Below, piece by piece: positions 1 to 8,120 of a stretch of 64,000 nt of DNA. The DNA is from Amycolatopsis taiwanensis DSM 45107 (GTDB lineage Bacteria > Actinomycetota > Actinomycetes > Mycobacteriales > Pseudonocardiaceae), in the NCBI RefSeq assembly GCF_000519205.1, contig NZ_JAFB01000015.1, forward strand, positions 1-64,000. Reading direction: 5' to 3'. Position 1 is the first letter of the stretch. Each line of letters opens with the position of its first letter. Position numbers and translations under genes: made by a program. The notes under the pieces were generated by a model that had not been told where the DNA came from, did no database searches, and saw only the letters and a program-made list of their open reading frames with translations.

Positions 1-1013
1 TGAGGTGATCTCAGTGACTTTCACGTGATTTTGTCGTGCTCGAAATGGGTGAGTACGAGTGCGGCTTTGACGATATTGCCGATTTTGCGTGGGCTGGTGG
101 TGATATGGCGTAGTGTTCGCCAGCGTCCGGTGAGCAGGGCAAAGCCGCGTTCGCCCAAGCATCGCAGGCCCCGCAGCAGGGCGTTGTAGGACCGGTTGTC
201 GACATCGAGGACCTGGCCGCCGGCGGGTTGTCTGATCGGGGTGAGGATACCGATGCCGGCCCCGGTGTAGCCGCCGTCGGCCAGTGTGGGCAGATCCAGT
301 TGGGAGGCTGCCCAGTACAAGGCGCCCAGCACGTGGTCCTGGGCGGTGGTCAGGTCGTGGGCCGAGCCGGGCTCGACGTCACTGACCCACAGCGGAAACC
401 CGGTCGGCGCCGAGAGCGCTTGGATGTTGCCGCCGTGCTCGTGGGCCTTTCCCGAGTACCACGCGTCAATCTGTTCCCCTTTCACACTGGTGGTTTGCTC
501 GCCGCAGCGGTCGGTGGAGAAGAGTTTTCCATCCAAGATCAGGTGGGTCATGCCATCGTCTTTGGCTTTCCGTAAGGCTTCGTGGAGGTCCGGTGCCTGA
601 TCGGCGAGGACGGTGATGACCTCGTCCAGATAGCGATAACCGGTCGCGCGAGAGATCCCGTGATCGCGGGCCAGCGAGGTGACATCGACGTCCTGGCGGA
701 ACCAACGCAGGCCCAGCACGGCCTGCCGGAAGCAGGTCAACGCCCGGGTGGTTTTGCGGGTGCCGCGTCGGCGGCGTTCGGCGTGTAGCAGTCTACCCAG
801 GTACTGGGCCAGTTCGCGGGGCACGTCGAGTGTGGCACGATAGCTGATCACGGGGAGCTTCCTGGTTTCGGACTTGATCTTCGCAAATCCAGTCCTACCA
901 GGGGCTCCCCGCCCGACTTCCCCCGAGCCCCGACCTGTGTCCCGGCGCCTGTCCACATGACTCGTGCGCGCTTCTTCGGCCTTCAACACCGCAATCTTGG
1001 TGAGATCACCTCA
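1..1013. mobile_element. IS5-family insertion sequence
   Basis: The first 13 bases (TGAGGTGATCTCA) are repeated exactly, inverted, at 1001-1013, and a single transposase gene lies between them on the minus strand. A length of about 1.0 kb with one DDE transposase fits the IS5 group as known. The left flank is outside the window, so a target duplication cannot be tested. The right end touches the 5' end of the next gene, which suggests the insertion cut that gene. Confidence 0.85.
21..851 (-). CDS. IS5-type DDE transposase
   Basis: This 276-residue protein would catalyse cut-and-paste movement of the surrounding element. The N-terminal third has a helix-turn-helix-like stretch (SLARDHGISRATGYRYL). 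The rest shows the DDE endonuclease pattern: a first acidic segment (HLILDGKLF), a second Asp after ALSAPTGFPLWVSD, and a third block ADGGYTGAG, followed by a C-terminal GRWRTLRHI segment. The GTG start at 851 was chosen because AGGAAG lies six bases upstream; the reading frame stays open upstream to 989, but that extension is basic and low in complexity. The frame is intact, so the element may still be active. Confidence 0.85.
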   Translation of the reverse strand: MISYRATLDVPRELAQYLGRLLHAERRRRGTRKTTRALTCFRQAVLGLRWFRQDVDVTSLARDHGISRATGYRYLDEVITVLADQAPDLHEALRKAKDDGMTHLILDGKLFSTDRCGEQTTSVKGEQIDAWYSGKAHEHGGNIQALSAPTGFPLWVSDVEPGSAHDLTTAQDHVLGALYWAASQLDLPTLADGGYTGAGIGILTPIRQPAGGQVLDVDNRSYNALLRGLRCLGERGFALLTGRWRTLRHITTSPRKIGNIVKAALVLTHFEHDKIT

Positions 1014-1021
1014 GTGCCCGG

Positions 1022-2476
1022 TTGCACGCCCGCGAACGCGACCGTACGAGCGGCACCTGGGCCGTCAAAACTGAGGAACAGCACCTGCGGCGAGTGCTGC
1101 CAGGACTCGTGGAAGTTCATCCCATCGCGGGGCCCGGGCAGGCACAACCGTTATTCGATCGAATGGACAAGTTCGCGGGGCCACGCCTTCGCGGCCCCGT
1201 GACCCAACGGGAGAAGGACGCGCTCGACGAACGAACCGAGCGCGCCGTCGCTAGTAACGAACTCGTCGACGCGTTCAACGTCTACACCCTGCAGACTATG
1301 CTTGCCGACCAGGCGCAGCTTCCGGAGATGGCGGAGCATGTCTACGACGAGCTGAGGTCGTTCCGGCTGCCGGGGGACCCAGCGGAACAGGCTTTCCCGC
1401 ATGCGTCGGTCCATGTCGTGTGGCGTCGCGAAGAACTCGTGCGCCGGATCAAGATGGCTGGCGTGCTCGTGCGGGTCGAGCACGACGCGCAACTGGCCGC
1501 AGGAGACCTGAAGGGTGTCCAGGACGCCCATGCTGCCGACGACCTGGTGTTTTCGTCGTCCGAGTCTCTTCTACGCGGGGCGATGTTCCTCGACGCCTAC
1601 TTCGGGCCGCTGCTCGGTGCGCTGTCGCCGGCGATATGGGGCTTCCACACGGCGCGGGAGATTGGGCTGGTCGTGTACAGCCTTGGGCGACCGATTGCTG
1701 GCACCAAGGGTGAGGCCGCCGAACTGCTCCAGCTCCTCCCTACAACTGGTCCGTGCGAGTCAGTCCGGAATCCTCATGTCGAGCCACGATCCTGTTCGGA
1801 GGCGATCGAGTGGTGGGCGACCCGACTTGACCGCCTGTTCGGCGTGTTGACAAACCCCGCCGTTTTCACCGATCAGGAGGACCATTACGTCCCGATCAAG
1901 CACATTCAGGCCGTCAGCAGCGCGGAGCAGTTGTTCAGACGAATTACGTCGCTGCAGGGTGCTCATCGGGACGAGGTCGCGCAGCGGGTGCTGTTCTTCT
2001 CCTCACTGGACATGCTTGAACGCTTGGTCGGCCGGGACATCGAGAGTTACTGCACCCTTCGGGTAGCCGAGGCGACGCTGCAACACTTGAGAACGGAGAT
2101 ACCGTCGGCGGCGGCTCAGCTCTTGCTCCCACCCGCCGAACGCGCTGTCACAGCGCTGCGGGAACTCCAGGACGGCTTCTATCTTGCCCGGCAACTGGGG
2201 AAGTCGGAGATCGAGGTGCTCGATCACGGAACCGTCGTTGCCCAGATGTCGCTGGACAAGGCTGCTGCCGCTTACGTCAAAATGCTGCGCAATGCGACCC
2301 ACGGGTTCGGGACCCGGAAGGCAGGTCAGGTGGCCTATGCCAACAGTCTGCTTGCCCACCACAACGGTGTCCTCCCACATGACCTGGTCCTGCTGGCCTA
2401 TCTGTATTTACTCGACGTGCTGACCAAGCCGGACGTCCTCGCGCGCAGGCTTTACCGGCAGGGCCGTGTCGACTGA
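1022..2476 (+). CDS. Unknown helical protein, 5' end probably cut by the IS
   Basis: I do not recognise this 484-residue protein. The reading frame begins nine bases after the right end of the insertion sequence at a TTG, without a ribosome site, and an in-frame stop lies inside the element at 1001. The first residues already look like the middle of a folded protein, so the native start is probably lost. The product is rich in helix and lacks signal peptide or membrane segments. Near the C-terminus it has KMLRNATHGFG, which resembles the RN...H motif of HEPN-like domains; that link is only a hint. It lies inside the putative integrated element, next to its attachment site. Confidence 0.6.
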   Translation: MHARERDRTSGTWAVKTEEQHLRRVLPGLVEVHPIAGPGQAQPLFDRMDKFAGPRLRGPVTQREKDALDERTERAVASNELVDAFNVYTLQTMLADQAQLPEMAEHVYDELRSFRLPGDPAEQAFPHASVHVVWRREELVRRIKMAGVLVRVEHDAQLAAGDLKGVQDAHAADDLVFSSSESLLRGAMFLDAYFGPLLGALSPAIWGFHTAREIGLVVYSLGRPIAGTKGEAAELLQLLPTTGPCESVRNPHVEPRSCSEAIEWWATRLDRLFGVLTNPAVFTDQEDHYVPIKHIQAVSSAEQLFRRITSLQGAHRDEVAQRVLFFSSLDMLERLVGRDIESYCTLRVAEATLQHLRTEIPSAAAQLLLPPAERAVTALRELQDGFYLARQLGKSEIEVLDHGTVVAQMSLDKAAAAYVKMLRNATHGFGTRKAGQVAYANSLLAHHNGVLPHDLVLLAYLYLLDVLTKPDVLARRLYRQGRVD

Positions 2477-2640
2477 CATCTGCTGGTCGAGGCCAGGACC
2501 CTTACTTACGCGACTCGCTCCCGTCCGTCTGAGTGAACTGTTCGTCGCGTCTCACGCCGGATACGAACGGTTGCTGACGCAAGCACCTCGTCGGCTTTCG
2601 GTTGTTCGCGTCCTCGGCTTTACTCGCGACCGTTGTTTGC

Positions 2641-2658
2641 CCGTCTCAGTTTCCGTCT
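2641..2658 (+). repeat. 18-bp direct repeat, copy 1
   Basis: The sequence CCGTCTCAGTTTCCGTCT occurs here and again, identical and in the same orientation, at 2861-2878. The two copies bracket the tRNA-Phe fragment. They may be recombinase arm sites or a duplication left by integration; the sequence alone does not decide. Confidence 0.6.
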
Positions 2659-2756
2659 CGTTCATTGCTGGTCGCGATGGTTCAGCGCGACGTATCCTGC
2701 CCATACGACCAGGTAATACTTCGTTTGCGAACGGTGGTGTACGGAGGATCGGAGAT

Positions 2757-2798
2757 CTGAAAAGCGGAAGGTCGCCGGTTCGACCCCGGCCCTGGCCA
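2757..2798 (+). other. tRNA-Phe 3' half, putative att site
   Basis: These 42 bases read as the 3' half of an actinobacterial tRNA-Phe(GAA): anticodon loop CTGAAAA, the 3' side of the anticodon stem (GCGG), variable loop, T arm GCCGGTTCGACCCCGGC, and acceptor CCTGGCC plus discriminator A. No CCA is encoded. Upstream bases do not form a matching D arm or anticodon 5' strand, so this is not a working tRNA gene. Integrases of actinomycete elements often recombine within this half; pMEA100 of Amycolatopsis is known to use tRNA-Phe. I infer one end of an integrated element lying to the left. Confidence 0.7.
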
Positions 2799-2819
2799 TC
2801 CCATTTGACCAGCATAAAT

Positions 2820-2845
2820 GGCCCTCACCGACTACGGCGAGGGCC
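2820..2845 (+). terminator. Hairpin after the tRNA-Phe fragment
   Basis: GGCCCTC at 2820-2826 pairs with GAGGGCC at 2839-2845 and is followed by GTTTCG. It sits where a tRNA terminator would be and may also serve the GNAT gene arriving on the minus strand. Confidence 0.55.
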
Positions 2846-2860
2846 GTTTCGCGTACTGGG

Positions 2861-2878
2861 CCGTCTCAGTTTCCGTCT
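2861..2878 (+). repeat. 18-bp direct repeat, copy 2
   Basis: Exact second copy of the repeat at 2641-2658, 202 bases further on. Its last base overlaps the stop codon of the minus-strand GNAT gene. Confidence 0.6.
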
Positions 2879-3432
2879 TAGTTGGGGTTGCGGGGATCGC
2901 TGTAGAGCCCTGCGGCGACCTCGTAAATGATCTCCAAGCCGTCCTCGTCGTCCCATTGCTCGCCGACCTCGACGAAGCCGTATTGCGATGCAAGTTGGTA
3001 GGAGGCAAGGTTGTCGGGGCTGATGGTGACCCGAACGGTGTGTACCTGCGGCTCGTCGGCGGCACGGCCCAGCAGGGCTTCCAGAGCGGCGCGAGCGTAG
3101 CCGCGTCGCTGGTAGGCCGGGTCGACGGCGTAGCCGATCTCCACCATTCCCGTCGGGTCGGGAGCTCCGTGGTAGCCGGCCTTGCCCACCGCCAGTTGCT
3201 GTTGTTCGTCCCAGATGACGCCGGTTACCCATGCTGCGCTGGTGGGATCTTCCTCGACTTGCCTGTGGCGCCTCTGCCACACTCCACGGCTGTCCGGGCC
3301 CGCGAAGTAAGCGGATAGGGGGACAGGGCTGACGGCGTTTGCCGCGGCCAGGTCGCCTTCGGCGAGAGCGTGGAACGTAGGACCGTTCAGGTGCACGATG
3401 CGCACGTCCGGCCTGGTGCGGCGGTCGGTCAT
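2878..3432 (-). CDS. GNAT family N-acetyltransferase
   Basis: A 184-residue protein predicted to transfer an acetyl group from acetyl-CoA to an unknown amine. The GNAT core is clear: the strand MVEIGYAVDPAYQRRGYARAA carries the V-x-P-x-x-Q-x-x-G-Y-A acetyl-CoA loop near residues 110-130, followed by RVTISPDNLASYQLASQYGFVEVG, the usual N-x-x-S...GF end. The ATG at 3432 fits the family length; the frame runs open upstream to 3663 but gives a low-quality extension. It is the first clear chromosomal gene to the right of the attachment site. The substrate cannot be told. Confidence 0.85.
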   Translation of the reverse strand: MTDRRTRPDVRIVHLNGPTFHALAEGDLAAANAVSPVPLSAYFAGPDSRGVWQRRHRQVEEDPTSAAWVTGVIWDEQQQLAVGKAGYHGAPDPTGMVEIGYAVDPAYQRRGYARAALEALLGRAADEPQVHTVRVTISPDNLASYQLASQYGFVEVGEQWDDEDGLEIIYEVAAGLYSDPRNPN

Positions 3433-3993
3433 GTGCCAAGGCTCCCATACGCCGGTGGAAGAGCCTGCACGGTCCGCGCAACCGCGACTCGGCATAAGCG
3501 GACGTTGCAGTGAGAAGAGAAAGGGAAAGCGGCCCTGCGTGTTGCCGAGCCGTTTTGCGTCCACGCTGGTTCGGTTTGGGTTCCAGAGGTCGGTCGTCGA
3601 GGTCGCGGCGTGGGTCGAGGGCTTTCCGGTCGGCTGCGCGAACATCGAGCCGCCCTGTGCCACTCGGAACCGTCAAGTTCACTGTTGCTCCTCGTGCATG
3701 ATCAGTAGGTCGTACAGGCGGTCGGGCAGGACGATGCCGCGCCGGCCACCTCGGGACTTCACGTCCACTTCGGCGAGACCCCCGTGGCGCTTCGGGCCCA
3801 ACGCGCATGGTCTGTGCGGTCGGGTGGCATGCCACCGGTGCCGACCGCCGGCCGGCGAAAGAACCGAGAGCCGGCATGCGGGGACCACCGGCCTGCGTGG
3901 CGAAGAAGGTCACCAGGCCGGTGAGGAACCGACCAGGCAACCGGTCAGGAATCGAGAAGCCTTAGCGGTCACAACACAATTAGCGTGATCGCC
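3433..3993. other. Intergenic stretch with decayed frames
   Basis: No convincing gene is seen. A minus-strand frame at 3679-3888 ends in GRRGIVLPDRLYDLLIMHEEQ, which looks like the tail of a small cytosolic protein with a degraded front. On the plus strand a 22-codon frame from GTG 3897 to TAG 3963-3965 (VAKKVTRPVRNRP...) lies just before the VOC gene. Both are too weak to call. Confidence 0.4.
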
Positions 3994-4404
3994 ATGGACA
4001 TCACCATCAACGCAAGCTTCTTCCCCCACACCGACCCCGAGGCGTCCCTCGCCTTCTACCGCGACATTCTTGGCTTCGAGTTGCGCAAGGACGTCGGCTC
4101 CGGGGTCATGCGCTGGCTCACGATGGGCCCAGCAGGTCAGCCCGACACCAACATCGTCCTCGCGCCGCCCGCAGTCGGCCCCGACGTCACCGACGACGAG
4201 CGGCGCACCATCACCGAGATGATGGCCGGGGGCCGCTACGCCATGCTGCTCCTGTCCACCGAGGACGTTGACGGCACGTTCGACAAGATCCAGGCGAGCG
4301 GTGCCGAGGTCGTCCAGGAGCCGACAGACCAGGGTTGGGGGGTCCGCGACTGCGCCTTCCGCGATCCAGCCGGCACCGTGGTCCGCATCAGCCAGGCCGG
4401 CTGA
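3994..4404 (+). CDS. VOC superfamily (glyoxalase-like) protein
   Basis: This 136-residue protein has the paired beta-alpha-beta-beta-beta units of the vicinal oxygen chelate fold: the first half contains FFPHTDPEASLAFYRDILGFEL and the second TEDVDGTFDKIQASGAEVV followed by RDCAFRDPAGTVVRISQ. Members bind a divalent metal and act on diverse substrates or as resistance binding proteins; the substrate here is unknown. The ATG at 3994 was preferred to GTG 3985 because it directly precedes the first strand. It sits four bases before the next gene, so the two are probably one operon. Confidence 0.8.
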   Translation: MDITINASFFPHTDPEASLAFYRDILGFELRKDVGSGVMRWLTMGPAGQPDTNIVLAPPAVGPDVTDDERRTITEMMAGGRYAMLLLSTEDVDGTFDKIQASGAEVVQEPTDQGWGVRDCAFRDPAGTVVRISQAG

Positions 4405-4408
4405 TCGC

Positions 4409-4855
4409 ATGGCCGAACCGCGTGACCGCGCGACCAGGAAGGCAGACGCGTTGGCAATGCTGGCTGCCGAGGTCGATGTCTGGGTCGCGACCGCCTCGAG
4501 CACAGGCGCGCCGCATCTCATCCCGTTGTCATTGGCGTGGGCTGATGAGCGAGTGATCATTGCGATCCCGAAGTCATCGGTCACTGCCCATAACCTGGGC
4601 GAAACCGGCGCCGCCCGGCTCGCGGTAGGCCCGACGGGCGACGTGGTGATGATCGACGCCGTCGTTGACAAGGCCGCCAGCGCAGCCGAAGACGCCGCCC
4701 TGGCCGAAACGTTCGCCGCACACGCCGACTGGGATCCGCGCCGCGACCCCACCTACATCTACTTCGTCCTCCGTCCCGTCCGAGTGCAGGCGTGGCGCGA
4801 GGCCAACGAGATCGCCGGCCGCACCCTCATGCGCAACGGCGGGTGGCAGATCTGA
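4409..4855 (+). CDS. Pyridoxamine 5'-phosphate oxidase-like flavin/F420 protein
   Basis: A 148-residue single-domain split-barrel protein. The pattern of a short N-terminal helix, WVATASSTGAPHLIPLSLAW, VIIAIPKSSVTAHNLGETGAARLAVG and the C-terminal DPTYIYFVLRPVRVQAW is typical of PNPOx-fold proteins that bind FMN or F420. Such proteins reduce or oxidise small molecules, and many in actinomycetes use F420; this one could be either. The start at ATG 4409, four bases after the preceding VOC stop, implies translational coupling. Confidence 0.75.
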   Translation: MAEPRDRATRKADALAMLAAEVDVWVATASSTGAPHLIPLSLAWADERVIIAIPKSSVTAHNLGETGAARLAVGPTGDVVMIDAVVDKAASAAEDAALAETFAAHADWDPRRDPTYIYFVLRPVRVQAWREANEIAGRTLMRNGGWQI

Positions 4856-4907
4856 GGAGACCCTTGGAAGGCTCTCGCTGTGGATGCAGCGGACGACGCC
4901 ACTCGCG

Positions 4908-5654
4908 TCACACGGCCGCGCAGAGCTCCGGAACGACATCCTCGATGTTCTCCCGCAGCACGAAGGCGGCTTCGGCGTCGTACGGCGTCGGATCGCGGTT
5001 GACGATCACTAGCGTCGCCCCGGCGCGGACGGCCAGCGTGCACAGCGAGGCCGCGGGCTCGACCATCAGCGAACTGCCGACAGCCAGGAAAAGCCGGCTC
5101 GCCGCAGCGATGTTCCGTGCGTGGCCGAGCACGTCGGCATCGAGGTTCTGTCCGAAAAGGACGATGTCGAGCTTGACGATGCCACCACAGTCGGGGCATG
5201 ACGGATCCTCGTCGCCGCCTTCGACCCGCGCGAGCACCTCCGCCGTCTCGAACCGCGCCGGACATCGGGTGCACACCGCGGTGCGCATGCTGCCGTGCAA
5301 CTCCAGCACCTTGCGGGCGGCGAGCCCGGCGCGCTGGTGCAGGCCGTCGATGTTCTGCGTGAGCACCCGAACGGCGACGCCCTCACGGTCCAGCCCTGCG
5401 ACCGCGCGATGCGCCGCGTTCGGCTCGGCGCGCCAGGCGGCGTGCCTGGCGTAAGTGCGCCAGAATTGTCGCCGGACCGCCGGATCCGACATGAAGTTCT
5501 CGAGCGTGAACGCGTTCGCCGCGGCCGGGTCCCGGGTCCACACGCCCTCCGGTCCGCGGTAGTCGGGAATCCCGGAGCCCGTCGAGATGCCCGCCCCGGT
5601 CAGCACGGCTATCCGCCGCGCGCCCCGGATCCGGTCGACGAGCTCCTCGTTCAT
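4908..5654 (-). CDS. Sir2-family NAD-dependent protein deacylase
   Basis: This 248-residue protein carries all sirtuin signatures: GAGIS near residue 20 and GIPDYRG for NAD binding, TQNIDGLHQRAG with the conserved Asn-Asp pair near residue 100, the catalytic His in ELHGS, and a four-Cys zinc site (CTRCPARF... CPDCGG). It would remove acetyl or other acyl groups from lysines, making nicotinamide and O-acyl-ADP-ribose. The family is known to control acetyl-CoA synthetase and other metabolic enzymes. It stands alone, convergent with the flavin-fold gene. Confidence 0.93.
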   Translation of the reverse strand: MNEELVDRIRGARRIAVLTGAGISTGSGIPDYRGPEGVWTRDPAAANAFTLENFMSDPAVRRQFWRTYARHAAWRAEPNAAHRAVAGLDREGVAVRVLTQNIDGLHQRAGLAARKVLELHGSMRTAVCTRCPARFETAEVLARVEGGDEDPSCPDCGGIVKLDIVLFGQNLDADVLGHARNIAAASRLFLAVGSSLMVEPAASLCTLAVRAGATLVIVNRDPTPYDAEAAFVLRENIEDVVPELCAAV

Positions 5655-5882
5655 GGGGCCAGGTTAGTGGGCCGAAGGCGGGCGCACGATCCAATTTCAG
5701 CCGGGTCGATGAGCCGCAGCTTCCTGCGAACAAGGGCGCGGCATAACGCAACGGGACCGCCGACCGAAGCGGAGCGGCAGGCCGTGCGACCCCTCGACCT
5801 TGTCCGGGTCCGTGTCGACCTGCGGCGCCACTGCAGGGCGCTCGTTCATATGCTCTGTTCGACTCGACCGAGGGAGATCGGC

Positions 5883-6260
5883 ATGACGCCACTCGAGACG
5901 ATGAGCGAACGGGAGTTCTTCGCCGATGTCGGTCGGCGGCCCGGCATGTTCGTCGGGCGCGCGACCTACCACGCGATCAGTTCCTTCATCGACGGATACG
6001 ACCGGCACGCCATGCGCGACGGTGGCGGATGGCTGACCGAATTTCACGATTGGGTCCTGCGGAAACGCGGCCTCAAGAGTAGCCCTCTGGTGTGGAGTGG
6101 CGAGGTGCTGTGGCTTGCCTTTCCTGATGGCGCATTCCGCGCGAGTGCCTTCGACCTCACGGCCGACGAAAACGCGCACGCGATCAGCGTGCTGTTCGAG
6201 TTGCTGGACGAATTCCTGGCCGAACGAGAAGCGGCCGGCGATGGTCCCGCGAGTGCATAG
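5883..6260 (+). CDS. Hypothetical protein, actinobacterial type
   Basis: A 125-residue soluble protein that I can describe but not assign. The N-terminus SEREFFADVGRRPGMFVGRATY resembles a recurrent family of short actinomycete proteins beginning with a 'RRPGMFVG' motif, followed by an aromatic-rich middle and an acidic C-terminal helix ending in EREAAGDG. GGGAGA lies five bases before ATG 5883; a second ATG at 5901 is possible. Function unknown. Confidence 0.65.
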   Translation: MTPLETMSEREFFADVGRRPGMFVGRATYHAISSFIDGYDRHAMRDGGGWLTEFHDWVLRKRGLKSSPLVWSGEVLWLAFPDGAFRASAFDLTADENAHAISVLFELLDEFLAEREAAGDGPASA

Positions 6261-6409
6261 CAGCCCTCGATGCGGGTACGTGCTGGAAACGGACGAGTTG
6301 CTAAGCGAGCTTCACCGTCGTGGCTGGACGCTGGTCCCGTGAGGTCGGAGGACCATCCGGTGTTGCCGATGGGCACGTTCCGGTGGCCGTTGGCTGCCGA
6401 CGTGTTCAT

Positions 6410-6496
6410 CGCGACAACCTCGCCGAGCCCGAGCGCAAGGAGTTGGCCGAGCTGCTGAGGACGGTGCTGCGGACTGTTGAGGGGGTCAGCGTCTGA
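6410..6496 (+). pseudogene. Possible C-terminal remnant of a MarR regulator
   Basis: Twenty-eight codons before the stop at 6494-6496 read RDNLAEPERKELAELLRTV then LRTVEGVSV, which is close to the last helix of MarR-family proteins. The upstream frame does not give the rest of a MarR fold, and there is no suitable start. The remainder of 6261-6579 holds nothing I can identify. Confidence 0.35.
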
Positions 6497-6579
6497 GGGC
6501 TTGTCCCCCGTGGGAGCTACACGCGAGTGTCCTTCCCAAGGGGATTCCCGGCAGCCCACGGGAGCCTAGTTTTCCCGGC

Positions 6580-7452
6580 ATGACAACGAAAAACGACTCC
6601 TTCCGCAAGTTCCGGTTTCCGATCCTGCTGGTCGCCATGATCGCCGTGATGGTGGTGGCGAGCCTCGTCAACGCCGCGGTCGGCGGCCTCGGTCTCCTCT
6701 CGCTCGTCGTCGGCCTCGGCACCGCGGCGGCCGGGTTGTTCGCCTACACCCGGCTGTCTCGGTGGCTCGAGCAGCGCGACAGCGTCGGCGAGCTGGCCCG
6801 TGAGAAGGCCAGACCAGGCCTCCTGCGCGGAACTGCCATCGGCGCCGGCGCCTTCGTCGCGACGATGCTGCTGATCGGGATGTTCGGCGGCTGGGACCAC
6901 TTCTCCGGCGGCTCGTTCTGGGGCTTCGTGGCGAGCATCGGGATGATGGCGAGCGCCGCGGTCAACGAGGAGCTGCTCTTTCGCGGGGTCATCTTCCGGT
7001 TCGCCCAGGACCGGTTCGGCACGTGGAACGCGCTCGCGCTGTCGGCCGTGCTGTTCGGCGGATCGCACCTGCTCAACTCCGGTGCGACGCTGTGGGGCGC
7101 GATCTCCATCGCCATCGAGGCCGGGATCATGCTGGGCGTCTGCTACGTCTTCACCCGCTCGCTGTGGCTGCCGATCGGCTTCCACTTCGCCTGGAACCTG
7201 TTCGAGTCCGGCGTCTTCGGCACCACCGTCTCCGGCGCCTCGAACACCCCGGACGGCCTGCTCAACACCGCGCTGTCCGGTCCCGCCGTGCTGACCGGCG
7301 GGTCGTTCGGCCCGGAGGCCAGCCTGATCGCCGTGCTCACCTGCGTGGTGCCCGCCGTTTTCCTCTTCCGCAAGGCCTCGCGCCAGGGCCTGGTCGTGCC
7401 GTTCCGCTCGAAGAAGACCGAGGCCACCGCGGGGCTTGAGGTTCAGTCGTGA
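6580..7452 (+). CDS. CPBP family intramembrane metalloprotease
   Basis: A 290-residue polytopic membrane protein with about seven hydrophobic segments. The motifs of the CPBP (CAAX protease/bacteriocin-processing) family are present in order: NEELLFRG (EExxxR) near residue 129, GGSHLLNSG with its His near residue 165, and FHFAWNLFESG near residue 198. These residues form a metal site in the membrane in the known family. Its role could be peptide processing or self-protection; no toxin or prenylated substrate is nearby. The last 10 bases overlap the end of the convergent response regulator gene. Confidence 0.88.
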   Translation: MTTKNDSFRKFRFPILLVAMIAVMVVASLVNAAVGGLGLLSLVVGLGTAAAGLFAYTRLSRWLEQRDSVGELAREKARPGLLRGTAIGAGAFVATMLLIGMFGGWDHFSGGSFWGFVASIGMMASAAVNEELLFRGVIFRFAQDRFGTWNALALSAVLFGGSHLLNSGATLWGAISIAIEAGIMLGVCYVFTRSLWLPIGFHFAWNLFESGVFGTTVSGASNTPDGLLNTALSGPAVLTGGSFGPEASLIAVLTCVVPAVFLFRKASRQGLVVPFRSKKTEATAGLEVQS

Positions 7453-8120
7453 ACCTCGACGAGTCCCGTCCGGTAGGCCAGGACGACAGCCTGGACCCGG
7501 TCGCGCAGATCGAGCTTCGTCAGGATCCGCGACACGTAGGTCTTCACGGTCTCGGCACTGATGACCAGCTCGGCCGCTATCTCCACGTTCGACAGGCCCT
7601 TCGCGATGAGGCCCAGCACCTCCCGCTCGCGGGGCGCAAGGACCTCGAGGACCTGCCGGCTGGGGGCGCCGGCGGTCGGGCGGATGCGCTCGGCAAACTG
7701 ACCGATCAGGGTGCGAGTGACGGCCGGGGCCAGCAGCGACTCACCGCGGGCGATGGTGCGGACGCCGTTGATCAGCTCGTCCGGGGGCGAGTCCTTCAGC
7801 AGGAAACCGCTGGCCCCGGCCCGCAACGCCGCGTAGACGTACTCGTCGACGTTGAAGGTCGTGATGACGAGGATCTTCGCCGGGTTCGCCGCACCGGCGC
7901 CGGCCAGCCGCTTCGTGACCTCGATGCCGTCCATCAAGGGCATCCGGATGTCCATCACGATGACGTCCGGCTCAAGCAGCTGGGCGGCCTCCAAGCCGGC
8001 GGGACCGTCCGCCGCCTCGCCGACGACTTCCATGTCGGGCTGCGCGTTGAAGATCGCGACGTAGCCGGCGCGGATGAGCGCCTGGTCCTCGCAGATCAGT
8101 ACCCGGATCGGCGCGGTCAT
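7443..8120 (-). CDS. NarL/FixJ-type response regulator
   Basis: This 225-residue regulator has an N-terminal receiver domain with the acidic pair ED at 11-12, phosphoacceptor Asp57 (VIVMDIRMP), Thr in ITTF and Lys in FLLKDSPP, and a C-terminal LuxR helix-turn-helix (LAPREREVLGLIAKGLSNVEIAAEL). It would be phosphorylated by the histidine kinase encoded immediately upstream; the kinase stop and the regulator ATG overlap by four bases. Targets are not visible. Confidence 0.93.
   Translation of the reverse strand: MTAPIRVLICEDQALIRAGYVAIFNAQPDMEVVGEAADGPAGLEAAQLLEPDVIVMDIRMPLMDGIEVTKRLAGAGAANPAKILVITTFNVDEYVYAALRAGASGFLLKDSPPDELINGVRTIARGESLLAPAVTRTLIGQFAERIRPTAGAPSRQVLEVLAPREREVLGLIAKGLSNVEIAAELVISAETVKTYVSRILTKLDLRDRVQAVVLAYRTGLVEVHD

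Noticed and set aside
2707-2798. Complete tRNA-Phe gene starting at GACCAGG (2707)
   Set aside because: GACCAGG could pair with CCTGGCC in six of seven positions, but the span is over 90 bases and no D arm or anticodon 5' strand forms.
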